Assembly: GCF_049306965.1 (NCBI RefSeq)
Contig: NC_133182.1
Location: 35,148,501 to 35,212,500, forward strand
Direction of reading: 5' to 3'
Source of the DNA: Danio rerio
Taxonomy: Eukaryota > Chordata > Actinopteri > Cypriniformes > Danionidae
DNA: 64,000 nt
Below are positions 54,201-64,000 of the stretch, in pieces (positions within the stretch are counted from its first letter, which is position 1; the number at the start of each line of letters is the position of its first letter). A program made the translations under genes and the position numbers. The notes beneath the pieces are model-generated. The model saw nothing but the letters and a program-made list of their open reading frames with translations. It ran no database searches and had not been told where the DNA came from.

Positions 54201-55755
54201 TATAAAAGGTTTGACAGAGATGAGTGGATTTACTGAAAAACAATTATTTAAAATGAATATAATGTAATTTTTTAGAAAGCAAATTCATGTCTGGTGGCAA
54301 TTACTCCTTTCATTAGCTTCTCATGTCGATTTATATTTAGGTTTTAGGTATTAATGATGCTAAAGATATAACGGTATTTTAGTGTACCATGTAAAAACAG
54401 GCTAATAAAAAAAAAAAACTTTCAGTTAATTTTTATTTCTATAGTAAATTTACAGTGTAGATTGGGTCAAAGCAGCGGAACATAGAAGTTCTGGTTAATT
54501 GAAACTGTCTGTCCAGTTTTCAGAGTTGAAGTTTAGTTTAGTGTTTAAATTTCACTGCTTTCTCCACAAGATGTCGCCAAAGTCTAAATGTTTTGTTTAA
54601 AGGGTTCCTCTATTTCCAGTATTCATTCATTAATTTTCTTTTCGGCTTAGTCAGTTTATTCGGGGGTTAATCGGGGGTTGCCACAGCAGCATGAGCGGCC
54701 AACTAATCCAGCATTTTTTTTTTTATGCAGCGGATGCCCTTTCAGCTGCAACCCATCACTGAGAAACATCCACACACACCCATTCACACACATACACTAC
54801 GGACAGTTTAGCTTACCCAATTCACCTGTACCGCATGTCTTGGACTGTGGTGGAAACTAGAGAACCTGGAGGAAACCCACGCAAACTTGGGAAGAACATG
54901 CTAACTCTACACAGAAATGCCAACTGACCAAGCTGATGCTCGAACCAGCGACCTTCTTGCTGAGGCGACAGCACTACCTACTGCGTCACCCTATTTCCAG
55001 CATTATATTACATAATTAGTAGGCCTGTCACAATAATCAATATATTGACTTATCACACAACACGTAGACCTTACGTCACTTTTAGAGTGTATTGTGATAT
55101 TATATTGTCAATCTGAGATTGTATAATGAATGGCATAAATAGGTCTTAAAATGACAATAATATCATTCATCGCAATATATTTGGTGCAATATATAGAACG
55201 ACAAGAAATAGATATTGTAACAGGCCTAATAATTAATGGCATAAAATGGCCTAAATCAAAGGGTACAATACAATAGTTGTCAAGAATGTTTCAGTTTAGA
55301 GTGAAGTGTCTCTTTAGGTCTGTATTATAGAATGTGAAGTCCACAAAGTTTATTTCTGCTATGTTTAATTGAGCATTAACACTGAGCTCATGTTGCTTCA
55401 GGAATACAAGCTCCTTTTTGAGGGTGCTGGCAGCAACCCAGGAGACAAAACCCTCGAGGACCGCTTTTTTGAACATGAGGTGAGTTTAAAGCGAGGAAAA
55501 AGAGACTAATGTAATTCTGTAATTTTTAAATCTGCAAACATTTCAATCAGAAAATTCCTTTCTAACATGAAAATGTGTATTATGTATTTGCAGGTGAAGC
55601 TTAACAAGCTGGCCTTCCTGAATCAGTTTCATTTCAGTGTTTTCTACGCCTATGTCAAGTTGAAGGAGCAAGAGTGCCGGAACATTGTGTGGATTGCAGA
55701 GTGCATCGCTCAAAGGCACCGGGCTAAGATTGACAACTACATTCCAATATTCTAA
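48283..55755 (+). CDS. atp6v0d1: V-type proton ATPase V0 subunit d1
   Basis: Peripheral V0 subunit on the cytosolic face of the membrane rotor; it couples the V1 central stalk to the c-ring in vesicle and lysosome acidification. Exons: 48283-48409, 49683-49854, 50133-50311, 50498-50577, 52901-52978, 53100-53276, 55402-55479, 55594-55755; 1053 nt, 350 aa, one residue shorter than the human protein, which it matches nearly throughout ([70 protein letters not shown]). All introns are GT-AG. It is a soluble helical protein: no signal peptide or membrane segment. It is the d1 rather than the d2 form because of near-identity to d1 and the agrp neighbour. Intron 4 (2.3 kb) and intron 6 (2.1 kb) are swollen by transposons. 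ATTAAA at 56828 is a candidate poly(A) signal. Confidence 0.97.
50629..51060. mobile_element. MITE with TAGGGCTG termini in atp6v0d1 intron 4
   Basis: TAGGGCTGTGCAATATGAAA at the left and GGCATATTGTCCAGCCCTA at the right are inverted repeats of the widespread TAGGGCTGKNCAATAT type, probably hAT-derived. Non-coding. Confidence 0.65.
51195..51283. repeat. 34-bp tandem repeat (about 2.6 copies) in atp6v0d1 intron 4
   Basis: The unit beginning CAGATCCATATTTTACAATT starts at 51195, 51229 and 51263, exactly 34 bases apart, with no visible mismatch between the first two copies. A minisatellite, probably from recent duplication. Confidence 0.85.
51663..52686. mobile_element. Non-autonomous DNA element, AAAGGTGC-terminus family, in atp6v0d1 intron 4
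   Basis: TAAAGGTGCAGTGTGTAAGA at the left and TTACATACAGCACCTTTAA at the right are inverted partners. About 1.0 kb; no transposase frame. A related piece is at 12794-13342. Confidence 0.7.
54620..54990 (-). mobile_element. DANA SINE in atp6v0d1 intron 6 with perfect 10-bp target duplication
   Basis: Antisense DANA with GGCTTAGTC at the left, CCTGGAGGAAACCCACGC in the body and a damaged tRNA head at the right. CTATTTCCAG occurs immediately outside both ends (54610-54619 and 54991-55000), the target-site duplication of LINE-driven insertion. Confidence 0.95.
55020..55226. mobile_element. MITE with TAGGCCTGTCACAAT termini in atp6v0d1 intron 6
   Basis: TAGGCCTGTCACAATAATC on the left and ATATTGTAACAGGCCTA on the right are inverted repeats; the body is rich in CAATATAT palindromes. 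Common zebrafish family, non-coding, about 200 bp. Confidence 0.7.
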
Positions 55756-56849
55756 TGGTACTTCATGACAGTCTTGAAAAATAATCCAAGTGGCATGTGT
55801 TTTCTGTGCTCTGTTGAGTTAAGGTTTGAAAAAGATGATTCCGTCTCCTCCCCGTTTCTTGCACTACGCCACTCTTACCTTTCCTTGTGATTGTCTGTAT
55901 TAGAGTAAAGGAACAATCATTTCTGTTTGACAGACAAAGCAATGCCGCTTCCATTCCCCTTTTACTATTGTGTATATTTGAAGAAAACACCAGTCACATC
56001 TCCTTACAAGTAAAAGAATGCAGGGAGATTCAGGAAGATGGAAGGGCTGATGATGTTTAAGTGGAAAAACAAAACAAAACTAAAGAGCTCTTATTGTGTC
56101 ATGCTCTTCCTCTGTCAGGCTGGAAAAACATACATTCCATCAATATTATTTAAGCATTGCATACTATTTCAATTAATGTACATGTTCATATTATAAACTC
56201 ACACTCTCAGAGGATCCAGTATCCACATTTGATGAGTGCTAATGACTAGTAATGTAGACGGTGAGGCTTTTTCGTGAATTACAAGCAGGTCAAACATTGT
56301 AAAGCCATTTTTCAATGCAGTGATGTGGATTCCATAAGCATGCATTTATGATTGATTGAAAGAAATGTTTTACGTCTGTTTCACGATTAAGACACAATAG
56401 ATTTATCCTTATAAAAAAGAAAAATAGAGAAATACTGGGGATTTTCACGCTTAAAAATACTTTCTTTTGTGTGTGTGTGTATAGGCTCTTCATTATGTTT
56501 GTTTGTTTGTTAATGAGGATTGTGTACTTCCTGTTTGTAAATTAGTGCTGATGTTTGTGATGACATAATTTATGGAGTTGATCATATTTATGATTAGCTG
56601 AATCTGTGAGGTCGGATGAATCTAGTATTAAAAAAGGCCTCGCTCTCAGCTTGCAATGTTAAATCTCTTGTAATGTAACCGCGCTGTATGTGTTTTAAGT
56701 GATCTAAAATGAAATCTATAAATGTATAGATATTATATATACACAGTAACAGTACAGTGTGTTTGTTTGTTTTTATTCTGATTTTAAAGAGAGAGGAGAA
56801 AGATAAAAGACTGAAATAGACATCTGGATTAAAAGCAGTTGCTTTTGCC

Positions 56850-59000
56850 TCCACAAGATGGTGCAGAAGCTCAATTATTCATCCTCAGTGTGTACATTTT
56901 GACTTGACACATTGAATAAGCTTCAGAATTTTAATTGATATTAAACCACATACAGACATTCAGCCACAGCCACAAAAGGTGTACTGTACGTTCTGACACA
57001 GATTTGAAATATTCATTATAAACATAATTAGTCTAGGGCATTGTGCTTTTGTGTTGAGATGTTTAAGCCTGTGGTGTTTGAGTTGGCAGTTAAATCAACG
57101 TCTGCCAAAATCCGCGAGAGGCCTCCAGGGCTAATGATCCCATGTTTGCATTAACAATGTGTTACTCTCCGCACTCTGCCAAAAGCTAAGCTACAGTATA
57201 CCGAAACACAAGAAGGCTGTGCCAGACACTTACTGACAGTGATTCGTCAGACTTTTGTAAATACCTGACTGGGTTTGAACGTGAAGTTGATGGCTGATAA
57301 TCTTTGTTTTAAAACGTCTGATGAGAAATGGTCTTTGGGCTTAGAGATGTGCTAAACACCCACACAGTAGAGTATGTTTTGCAGATTGGTTTGGATGGAC
57401 ATCAGTTAGGTTTTTTTTTTTTCCGGGTGGCTTTGGATCATTCCCTGATGACCCCAACCTCGCTCTTTCTACGTGCTAAAACATTAGGGTTCAGGCCTCA
57501 TTAAAAACGCTTAATTACTGCAAACAATCACAGCCTTTTATTTATGCAGTGCTCAGGACCTATTGCAGATCAGAAGGCAGAAAATGGCTTGGACTCCAGT
57601 GACCTTTCTGAATACAAATTATCTTAGCAGGCATCTCACTGCAGCCAAAGGAAAAGCACAAATGGGGTTAAAATGAGGTCATCCACTTTTTTTGTTGCTT
57701 GGATCACACTGACAGTTTTGTAAAATGCAGGAAGCTTCCACTTGACCACAAACCTTTTTTTAAGTTACATTATGGATATGCAGTTGTTTGGACAAATGTT
57801 AATGTTGGATCAAGGACTTCTGACTTTTACATAGTACTTAAAATTCTTTTGTGTGGGATAAAAAAGGTTACGTTCAGCTAGATTTGATGACAATTTTAAA
57901 CTTGAGAATCCCACTATGAGAAACTGCTTACATTTATGGAAATTTAAAAAACAAAAGTATTTGGATTGGGTAATACATTGCACAAAGCTGTAGTTAAATT
58001 GTCACCCATTTATGTTGCCTATCAGGATCAACACCTGTATTCGTCCTCATGCCAATTCATCTGAATGACTTGTGAGGAATATAAAATAAATTGTGTAATG
58101 ATTGAGTTTACATACCATCAAACATGAAATTATTCATACGACTGGCAAATTTGGACTTAGTTACTTTTATTCAACCATCAAGTTTTGTTTGTTTTGTTTT
58201 TTACCAAAAATGAAACCACATGAGAGTGAATAAATAAAGAATTTTATATTTATTGTTCTTTTAAATTCATGTTGTGCTAAAAAAAAAAAAAAAAAAAAAA
58301 AGTAAATCTAATCGTAAAGAGTGTATAATCTTCTGTCACTGAGCCTTTAAGTTTAAGAGCATACAAAATTTTTAAATTGGATTCCGATCCCTGCAACTGG
58401 GCGTGTTGAGGGGCCCATGTTAAGACGACTTGGAGAAATGCCTTTGGTTATTTTTTGCTGACAACAGGAAACAGTTTTTGTGGTAGTCTTGTTACCAGGG
58501 TACAAGAGGACAAGCAGTTTGGAAATAAAGATTTTTAAGAATATGGGAGAGGGAACTGTGATATAAGACACCAAAACGCAGTCACATGCTGTAACATGCA
58601 AAAAGAGCACGGATACATATTCAAACATGGGGTGCCATTTTTACACTTGAACAAGTCGACACCTTTCTTCATTCTGACCCTAGGTAAAGTAAATTATTTA
58701 ATGGATTATTTTTTCACGTTTCTCTATAGCAGACATTTTTAGTGGTGTCAGAAACCATGGTGGACGTTCTCCAATCAAACTTTATTACAGACTCCAATTC
58801 AAAAATAAAAAACATTCTACAAAAAAAAAAAAAAACAGTTTACAAAATACATCAATTCCTTAGCTCTGCTTGATAACATGTATACTACTGAATTCTTATT
58901 TGATATGTTTAATAAACCCACAATAATCTTACTGTTTTAAGCATTAATTCGGGAGATAATTTTAAACAGCTGGTTCACGCTCAACTGCTAAAGACCCATA
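56850..59000. other. Intergenic, with a higher-complexity block
   Basis: 57000-57700 is less AT-rich and free of recognisable repeats (for example GAGAGGCCTCCAGGGCTAAT at about 57117), but has no open, splice-bounded exon; it could hold conserved non-coding DNA. A-runs at about 58279-58301 and 58819-58834. No gene recognised. Confidence 0.35.
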
Positions 59001-59048
59001 ATGCGTTGTAAAATTCGCGCCTATTTTCTTCCCGTGCTTCACCACAAG

Positions 59049-59324
59049 ATGGCATCCATAGCGAATGCTGAAGGTACGAGTTTTAAATATACGTGTATAT
59101 CATTTAATTGTTAAATTAATGACTGGCTGATTACAGAAACCCAGACATTTTATTTCTTTACTAATAGAGAACAGTGAAGTGAATCACTGTTTTATTTTCT
59201 TTCATTCTTAGGTATAAAACTGGTCAAATGTAAAAAGCGTCAGTGATTTTTTGGGAGCGATTTCTATTTAAGCTTTTGAGACAATGGACTACTCAGACTC
59301 AGCTGTGGACTTCTCAGAATCTGG
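59049..59324 (+). other. Candidate 5' exons of an unidentified gene
   Basis: A good-context ATG (ACAAGATGGC) at 59049 opens MASIANAEG and meets a possible donor GTACGA at about 59075. A pyrimidine-rich acceptor CATTCTTAG ends at about 59211, and the following sequence contains a second good-context ATG (GACAATGGAC) at 59285 reading MDYSDSAVDFSES before a donor GTAAGAAG at about 59324. This looks like a 5' UTR exon plus first coding exon, but no later exon was identified in the window and I do not recognise the protein. Confidence 0.3.
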
Positions 59325-60004
59325 TAAGAAGGATTTTTAATCCCTAAGTTCGTTATTTTATATAAAAAAAAACGTCACAACTTGTCGTTTTTCTCCTTAA
59401 ACACTGACACCACCAAATAAGATCAAGATAAACGTGAATTTATTAACAGGTTCGTTTTGTTTTCTTGTTGTATTTGCACAATTTTTATCAGCAGATGTGC
59501 ATGCTATGTTTCAGCACGCGGTTAACCATATTGTATAGTGCAATCTAATCTAATAGTAAATTTAGCTAAATGTAGGCCTATGTGTAGGAACTGTTACTTT
59601 CTTTGCATTTACGAAATTCTGGATTCATATGCAGTTTATAAAGTAATAATTCATTTACTTAAGGTAATAATTAATGAACAATTTCTTTATGTTAGGGATA
59701 AAGAAGAAGCATAGGAGGTTTTTGCAGAATAAAGCCCGACAGGCTGTTGTATAAGATTGAAGGGGTTTATTATTTGAAAACAAAAGCCTCAATAAGGGGT
59801 CCTAATGCAGTCCTGAAACTGCATCCTTTCCAGTTGTGCAGGAACACCAGCAATATCTGTTGGCAGAGCACACATTTCTCATTTTTGGTGAATAATTAAA
59901 ACCGGAACCGAACAATTGTTTGATATGAGGTTGAACTGTTCATCTTTTGATACCTTGTTGTTAACATGTAACTCATTCATTATTTTATTACATTATAGAT
60001 TCTT
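59325..60004. other. Nothing recognised
   Basis: AT-rich sequence without exon or repeat signals that could be supported; it would be intronic if the preceding exon candidate is real. Confidence 0.35.
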
Positions 60005-60365
60005 CAGGCCCGTAGCCAGCCTGGTGAAAGGGGTGGTTCTTTTTTTTCTTCTTCAAAAGTGGACCTTTTTGCAATTATGCTCTTCATTTTATGTTTAATT
60101 CTGATATATTTTAATAATGTTGTTAATTATGCATATTTAAATAATGAATTTTAGTGACAATTTAAGCACTATTTTTGTCTGGTGGTCATCATAAACACAC
60201 TTTAATGTACCAAAAAATATTTCCTAAAGATTTAGATTAAATAAATTTGTAAAACTACACTACATAGATATAGAAAAAAATAAGAATCTGTTAAAGTTTT
60301 AAATTAAAAACTGTAGTCTATTGTAATTTTTGATTCAACTTTCCAGAATGTGACCATTTCAATAT

Positions 60366-60422
60366 GAATAATAATAATAAAAAATAAATAAATAAACATA
60401 ACAATAATAATAATAATAATAA
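60366..60422. repeat. (TAA)n/(TAAA)n microsatellite
   Basis: Irregular AATAAT and AAATAA units over about 57 bases. Confidence 0.85.
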
Positions 60423-60505
60423 TGTAGAGCTTCACAATTTTTCTTGGCTCTTTTGTAAAAAAAAAAAATAAAAATAGCACTATGAAAATTCATGGATAAC
60501 AACAA

Positions 60506-61190
60506 TAGGCGTGGGCCGTTATCAGATTCTAATGTATGATAACCTTGGATAAAAATATCACTGTATCATGGTATTGTAATTACTGCCCTAAAATATTTTC
60601 TTTGTAAATGTCTGGGTAAAAACAAAATAATTTTTTTGCACTTTGAACACAATGGCAGTGCCTGAAATTCCATACTTCCATACTATATAGTATGCTAAAA
60701 AGAGTATAAGCTGAGTAATATGTCTGAATTCTTAGAAATCGGAAAACAGTATGGAAGAAGTACCTGGATGACCTACAACTTCCGGTGAGATTCTGAAGTG
60801 CGCATCTAAAGGATGTTACACTATCCCATGATGCACCACGAGAGAATGGGAGTAATGTGGTGAACTGGTGATCATGATAAAATGGCAGATGAAGTACGTT
60901 TGATATATTTTATTTTGAGAAGCATTTAAATATTTTAGAGCAGTAAACACGACAGGTTTCATTCCAAAACAGAATTTTTACAATTTTAAAACAACATATT
61001 TGGATATCTTTTCTGCGGGAGATACTGTTGCCTTAAAAAAAAAAAAAAAAAAAAAAAACATGACTTTTTTTTTTCTTGGATATACCATAGAAATTGTATG
61101 ACAGAAATTGTATAACATTTTGGCAGTTTTAAAACCTTGATTTTTTCTAAACCATGGTGTACCTTGAAATCGGTTACCTTCCCATGCCTA
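60506..61190. mobile_element. hAT-like element inside the outer element
   Basis: Left end TAGGCGTGGGCCGTTATCAG and right end CGGTTACCTTCCCATGCCTA are inverted repeats. Flanks AACAACAA (60498-60505) and AACATCAA (61191-61198) match at 7 of 8 bases, a slightly decayed hAT duplication. Confidence 0.7.
60645..60910. repeat. Fragment of a common zebrafish repeat, innermost insertion
   Basis: AATTCCATACTTCCATACTA, TATAGTATGCTAAAA and CACTATCCCATGATGCACCA are blocks I recognise from repeated zebrafish DNA; the borders and class are unclear. Confidence 0.4.
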
Positions 61191-61610
61191 AACATCAATA
61201 GCCAAAATAGTATTAAAATTAACTTTAATATGGGCTACTTTTGGTGCTTCACACTTTTTTATTGGTCATTTGTTTCAAGAATAAGGTCAAAGATGTAGAA
61301 TAAAAGTAACCTGTTAAATGTTTTCTGTTTAAAAACAAAACAGTAGTTAAAGATGACTTCTCTTGCATCAGATTATCAAATGAAAATATTTGTTAGCATT
61401 GGTGAACTGATAACTAAAGTCACACTGATGCGACAGCTAATAGAGGATCACATGGTCTCAAAGCCATTTTTAATTGGTTGTTTTTACTATTTATGGTGGC
61501 ATGTCAGTCAAAATAGGACAAATGAGCTCATGTATGAGACAAATTCTGGACCTTTGTCAGTGAGAGGTGGGTATTTTGTACCACCCAAACTTCCCCTGGC
61601 TACAGGCCTT

Positions 61611-64000
61611 TAAATTCAGTTTGAGTTTCGATTCATGTAATGACATTATCATGCAATGACATTGCAGTGTCATTTAGCAACGTATAGCACCTAGTTGTTC
61701 CTTTAGCTACTTACTCTGAAAATTAATTGGGAGTAGTGAGTGTGAAACAATCCTTTACCCACATTTGAAAAACAATTCTACATTGTGAATAGCTGTTTTT
61801 AGATTTGAATAGAAGCAGTGTCGATCTGAGTGCAGATACATGTACATGTCCCGCATGTTCTTATGCATCAGCAGGAACTGGCCCTCTGGTTGCACAACCC
61901 TCACCGGGACTAAAATGGCATTACTACAAGAGCACTGGGCAGCTTCATTTCTATGGGCTTTTTCTTTGACAAGCAGATCTCTATTGGAAACCAGATGAGC
62001 AAAAATAGGCTGCTAATAATGTTTTTGTGGGCTCTTGTCAAGTAGTGAATGAGAGGAAAAGTCGAGGACTGATGTATGCAGACTTGCACTCAATGACCGC
62101 AACTTACTAACAGACGTTAAAAAAGAGCGAAACAAAAGCAATCTATAGGCATCCCTCAACCGCTGTGATTGGGCAGGGACTGTTTTATATTCACTGCACA
62201 TCAACTGACATCACAAAGTCCCAAGCTTACGCAAAGCTTTTGTAAGCGCTTGCATCAGATGCAGGCTGGCATTCTGCGAGCATGAAGAATAGCATCATTT
62301 AGATCTGTTTTAATTGCTTGAAAAATGTCACATCAAGGTCATGACCTCACTTCCAGTAAGCTAGTGGGAGAATCTATAGTGGGACCCAGTTGCCAATGTG
62401 TGATTCATTTGCATGGATGAAATTAATGGAATTGCGCCCCAGTTGCCCCAGATCATTCTCAACTCATTAAACACAGGCTAAACTTTAAGCCTCCATCAAT
62501 GTAGTTACACAAAGGCCACTGTATTGGATGGGCCTGCGTGTCCTGTCATGTCCTTTGTGTCCTCAACTCACTTGCCCATCTTTTCGTGCGGCCTAGCCCT
62601 ATGTCTATAGTGGCAAATGCTGGGAAGGAATAAGCTATACATTGTCTGCATGTGATTGTGTTCTATAGTACAGGAAGAAAATAAACAAACAGATGAACAC
62701 AATGGCCTTTGAAGCACATGACTTGAACCGGAAAATGGTGACATGAGATAGCGTTTTCTCTGAGAGGCCATCTCATTCAAGAGGCTTCACAAATGCATTG
62801 GCAATAAAACATCTTGGATGTGATGATTAATTCTTAATGACAAAAACTGTGCAGTTGGTTTATGAACATTTCCCTTTTAGTTTTTAGTTTTCTTCAAATA
62901 GAAACAAATGAATGCGTTAAAAATTATATGTTAAAATTTGGTTAGATGAATGTCACGAAATATGATTCAGGTTAAAGTTTTACACATTTAAAAAAATCAT
63001 AAAGTCATATTCTTTGTGGAAAAACACAATTACAAATGGTTATTAACATGTAAATGTCATCATTCACAATTGATATTGTCCTACGTTGTGTCAGTAAGAT
63101 TTTAATCAATGAAAAAGTTAAAATAGTAAACTTTTCTGAATCCTCAGAATGTTTTTTTTTAATCAGAATGAGCTTTATTGGTCAAGTGTGTGTATATATG
63201 TATATAGGTGGTAGCCGGATAGAAGATACACCATTTACCCACATCACATAAATAGTTAACTAAGTAGTTGAGGGTTTGGTGGGGGAGTTGTGTGTAACAT
63301 TAGCAATCTAGTAAGGGGAGAGCGGGGGTTGGATGGGAGGTGGTGGGATGGGGGCTTTATCCCTGGGCCCCCTGCAACCCATCACTAGGCCCCTAATTTC
63401 CAGGACACTATGCATTGTGTCACCCTTTTCCTCTACTTACTACGCCCCTGATTATGACACTGTCATACACTTTTTTTTCAATGGGCTGAAGTAAAAAAAA
63501 AAGACTGTTGAAATAAAATAGAAATCCACTATTTCTCTTACTTTTATGCTGTTTCAGGAGCCATGTGCACACACTGACAGGTAAAATCTGCTTCTCTCTC
63601 TTTACTTTTCAAGTACAAAGCAAACTAAAATGCCAAAGCATTATAGATATGTATACAAAATATACAGCAACTGAGAAATAAATGGCAGAATAGGGAATAA
63701 TAACAGGCATTTTCTCTAAAATTATTTTATTGCAAGATTAAAATGTGTAGATTATTTAAGACAAATGCGTTGATTAACCATTATTAATGGTGTACATATA
63801 TTTTGTAGCCATGTTTAGACTAGTCATTTCATCTTCTCTGAGTATATGTAAAGTTTAGAGTCAATTAGATTAAAGAATGAAGTATTTAATGTTTTTCTTT
63901 CTCTCATGCAATAATGCATATGATTAACGACAGCTTTAGAAAGCAAAAGCCAAATCCCAGACAATTGAGATTTAGAAACCCCTGCTGAACAAATTTTTTA
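61611..64000. other. Intergenic or intronic, nothing coding recognised
   Basis: 61800-62800 is GC-richer and appears unique, without repeat signatures. 63161-63210 (AATCAGAATGAGCTTTATTG) resembles a common fish retroposon end, and 63423-63448 (TTACTACGCCCCTG) resembles the right terminus of a hAT-like element whose left end was not found. No exon could be supported. Confidence 0.35.

Larger units (their letters stand above)
60005..61610. mobile_element. Inverted-repeat DNA element (CAGGCCYGTAGCCAG termini), nested
   Basis: CAGGCCCGTAGCCAGC on the left and CTGGCTACAGGCCTT on the right are inverted partners, extended by GGGGTGGTTC on the left against GTACCACCC on the right. Inside lie a second element (60506-61190) and a further repeat fragment. 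No clear target duplication was found. The 86-codon frame at 61353-61613 has no recognised family. Confidence 0.6.

Noticed and set aside
63560-63585. Possible 23-nt micro-exon between CTGTTTCAG and GTAAAATC
   Set aside because: Joined in phase to the 59.3-kb candidate exon it meets a stop almost at once; no independent support.

Overview
This is a vertebrate genomic window, almost certainly from a cyprinid fish and most probably zebrafish (Danio rerio). It is AT-rich, has intron-containing genes, is saturated with CA/TA/TAAA microsatellites, and carries many copies of the tRNA-derived DANA SINE, cyprinid foldback elements, Tc1-like and hAT-like non-autonomous transposons. No bacterial, phage or CRISPR structure is present.

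Five genes can be reconstructed exon by exon. Three are seven-exon chymotrypsinogen genes: one on the minus strand (24610-28145) and two on the plus strand (29750-31444 and 37738-40228, the last matching ctrb1). All keep an open reading frame, signal peptide, R/IVNG activation site and the His-Asp-Ser triad, so all look functional pancreatic zymogens. The first two are head to head. Further right lies agrp (minus, 43111-44956, with an upstream non-coding exon at about 45101), encoding the melanocortin antagonist with its ten-cysteine knot, and then atp6v0d1 (plus, 48283-55755), the d subunit of the V-ATPase V0 sector. agrp next to atp6v0d1 is the arrangement known from human 16q22.1, which supports both calls. 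A possible 5' end of a further, unidentified plus-strand gene is seen at 59050-59325.

The left 24 kb holds no recognisable host gene. It is a graveyard of repeats: a hAT-like MITE with a perfect 8-bp target duplication (924-1115), a hAT-like element split by a DANA copy (8952-9863), and a hAT-like element (15128-20272) whose 8-bp duplications lie 5 kb apart because a degraded Ty3/gypsy LTR retrotransposon (15895-19913) landed inside it. An L1-type LINE fragment lies at about 22525-23290. The right end (60005-61610) shows another nested set: an outer inverted-repeat element, an inner hAT-like element with a 7/8-matching duplication, and a further repeat fragment inside.

I found no unprecedented gene system. 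The items most worth a second look are the GC-AG intron in ctrb1, the strong exon-5 identity of the two plus-strand chymotrypsinogens (possible gene conversion), the divergent minus-strand paralogue, the nested transposons, and the unassigned exon candidates near 59.2 kb.
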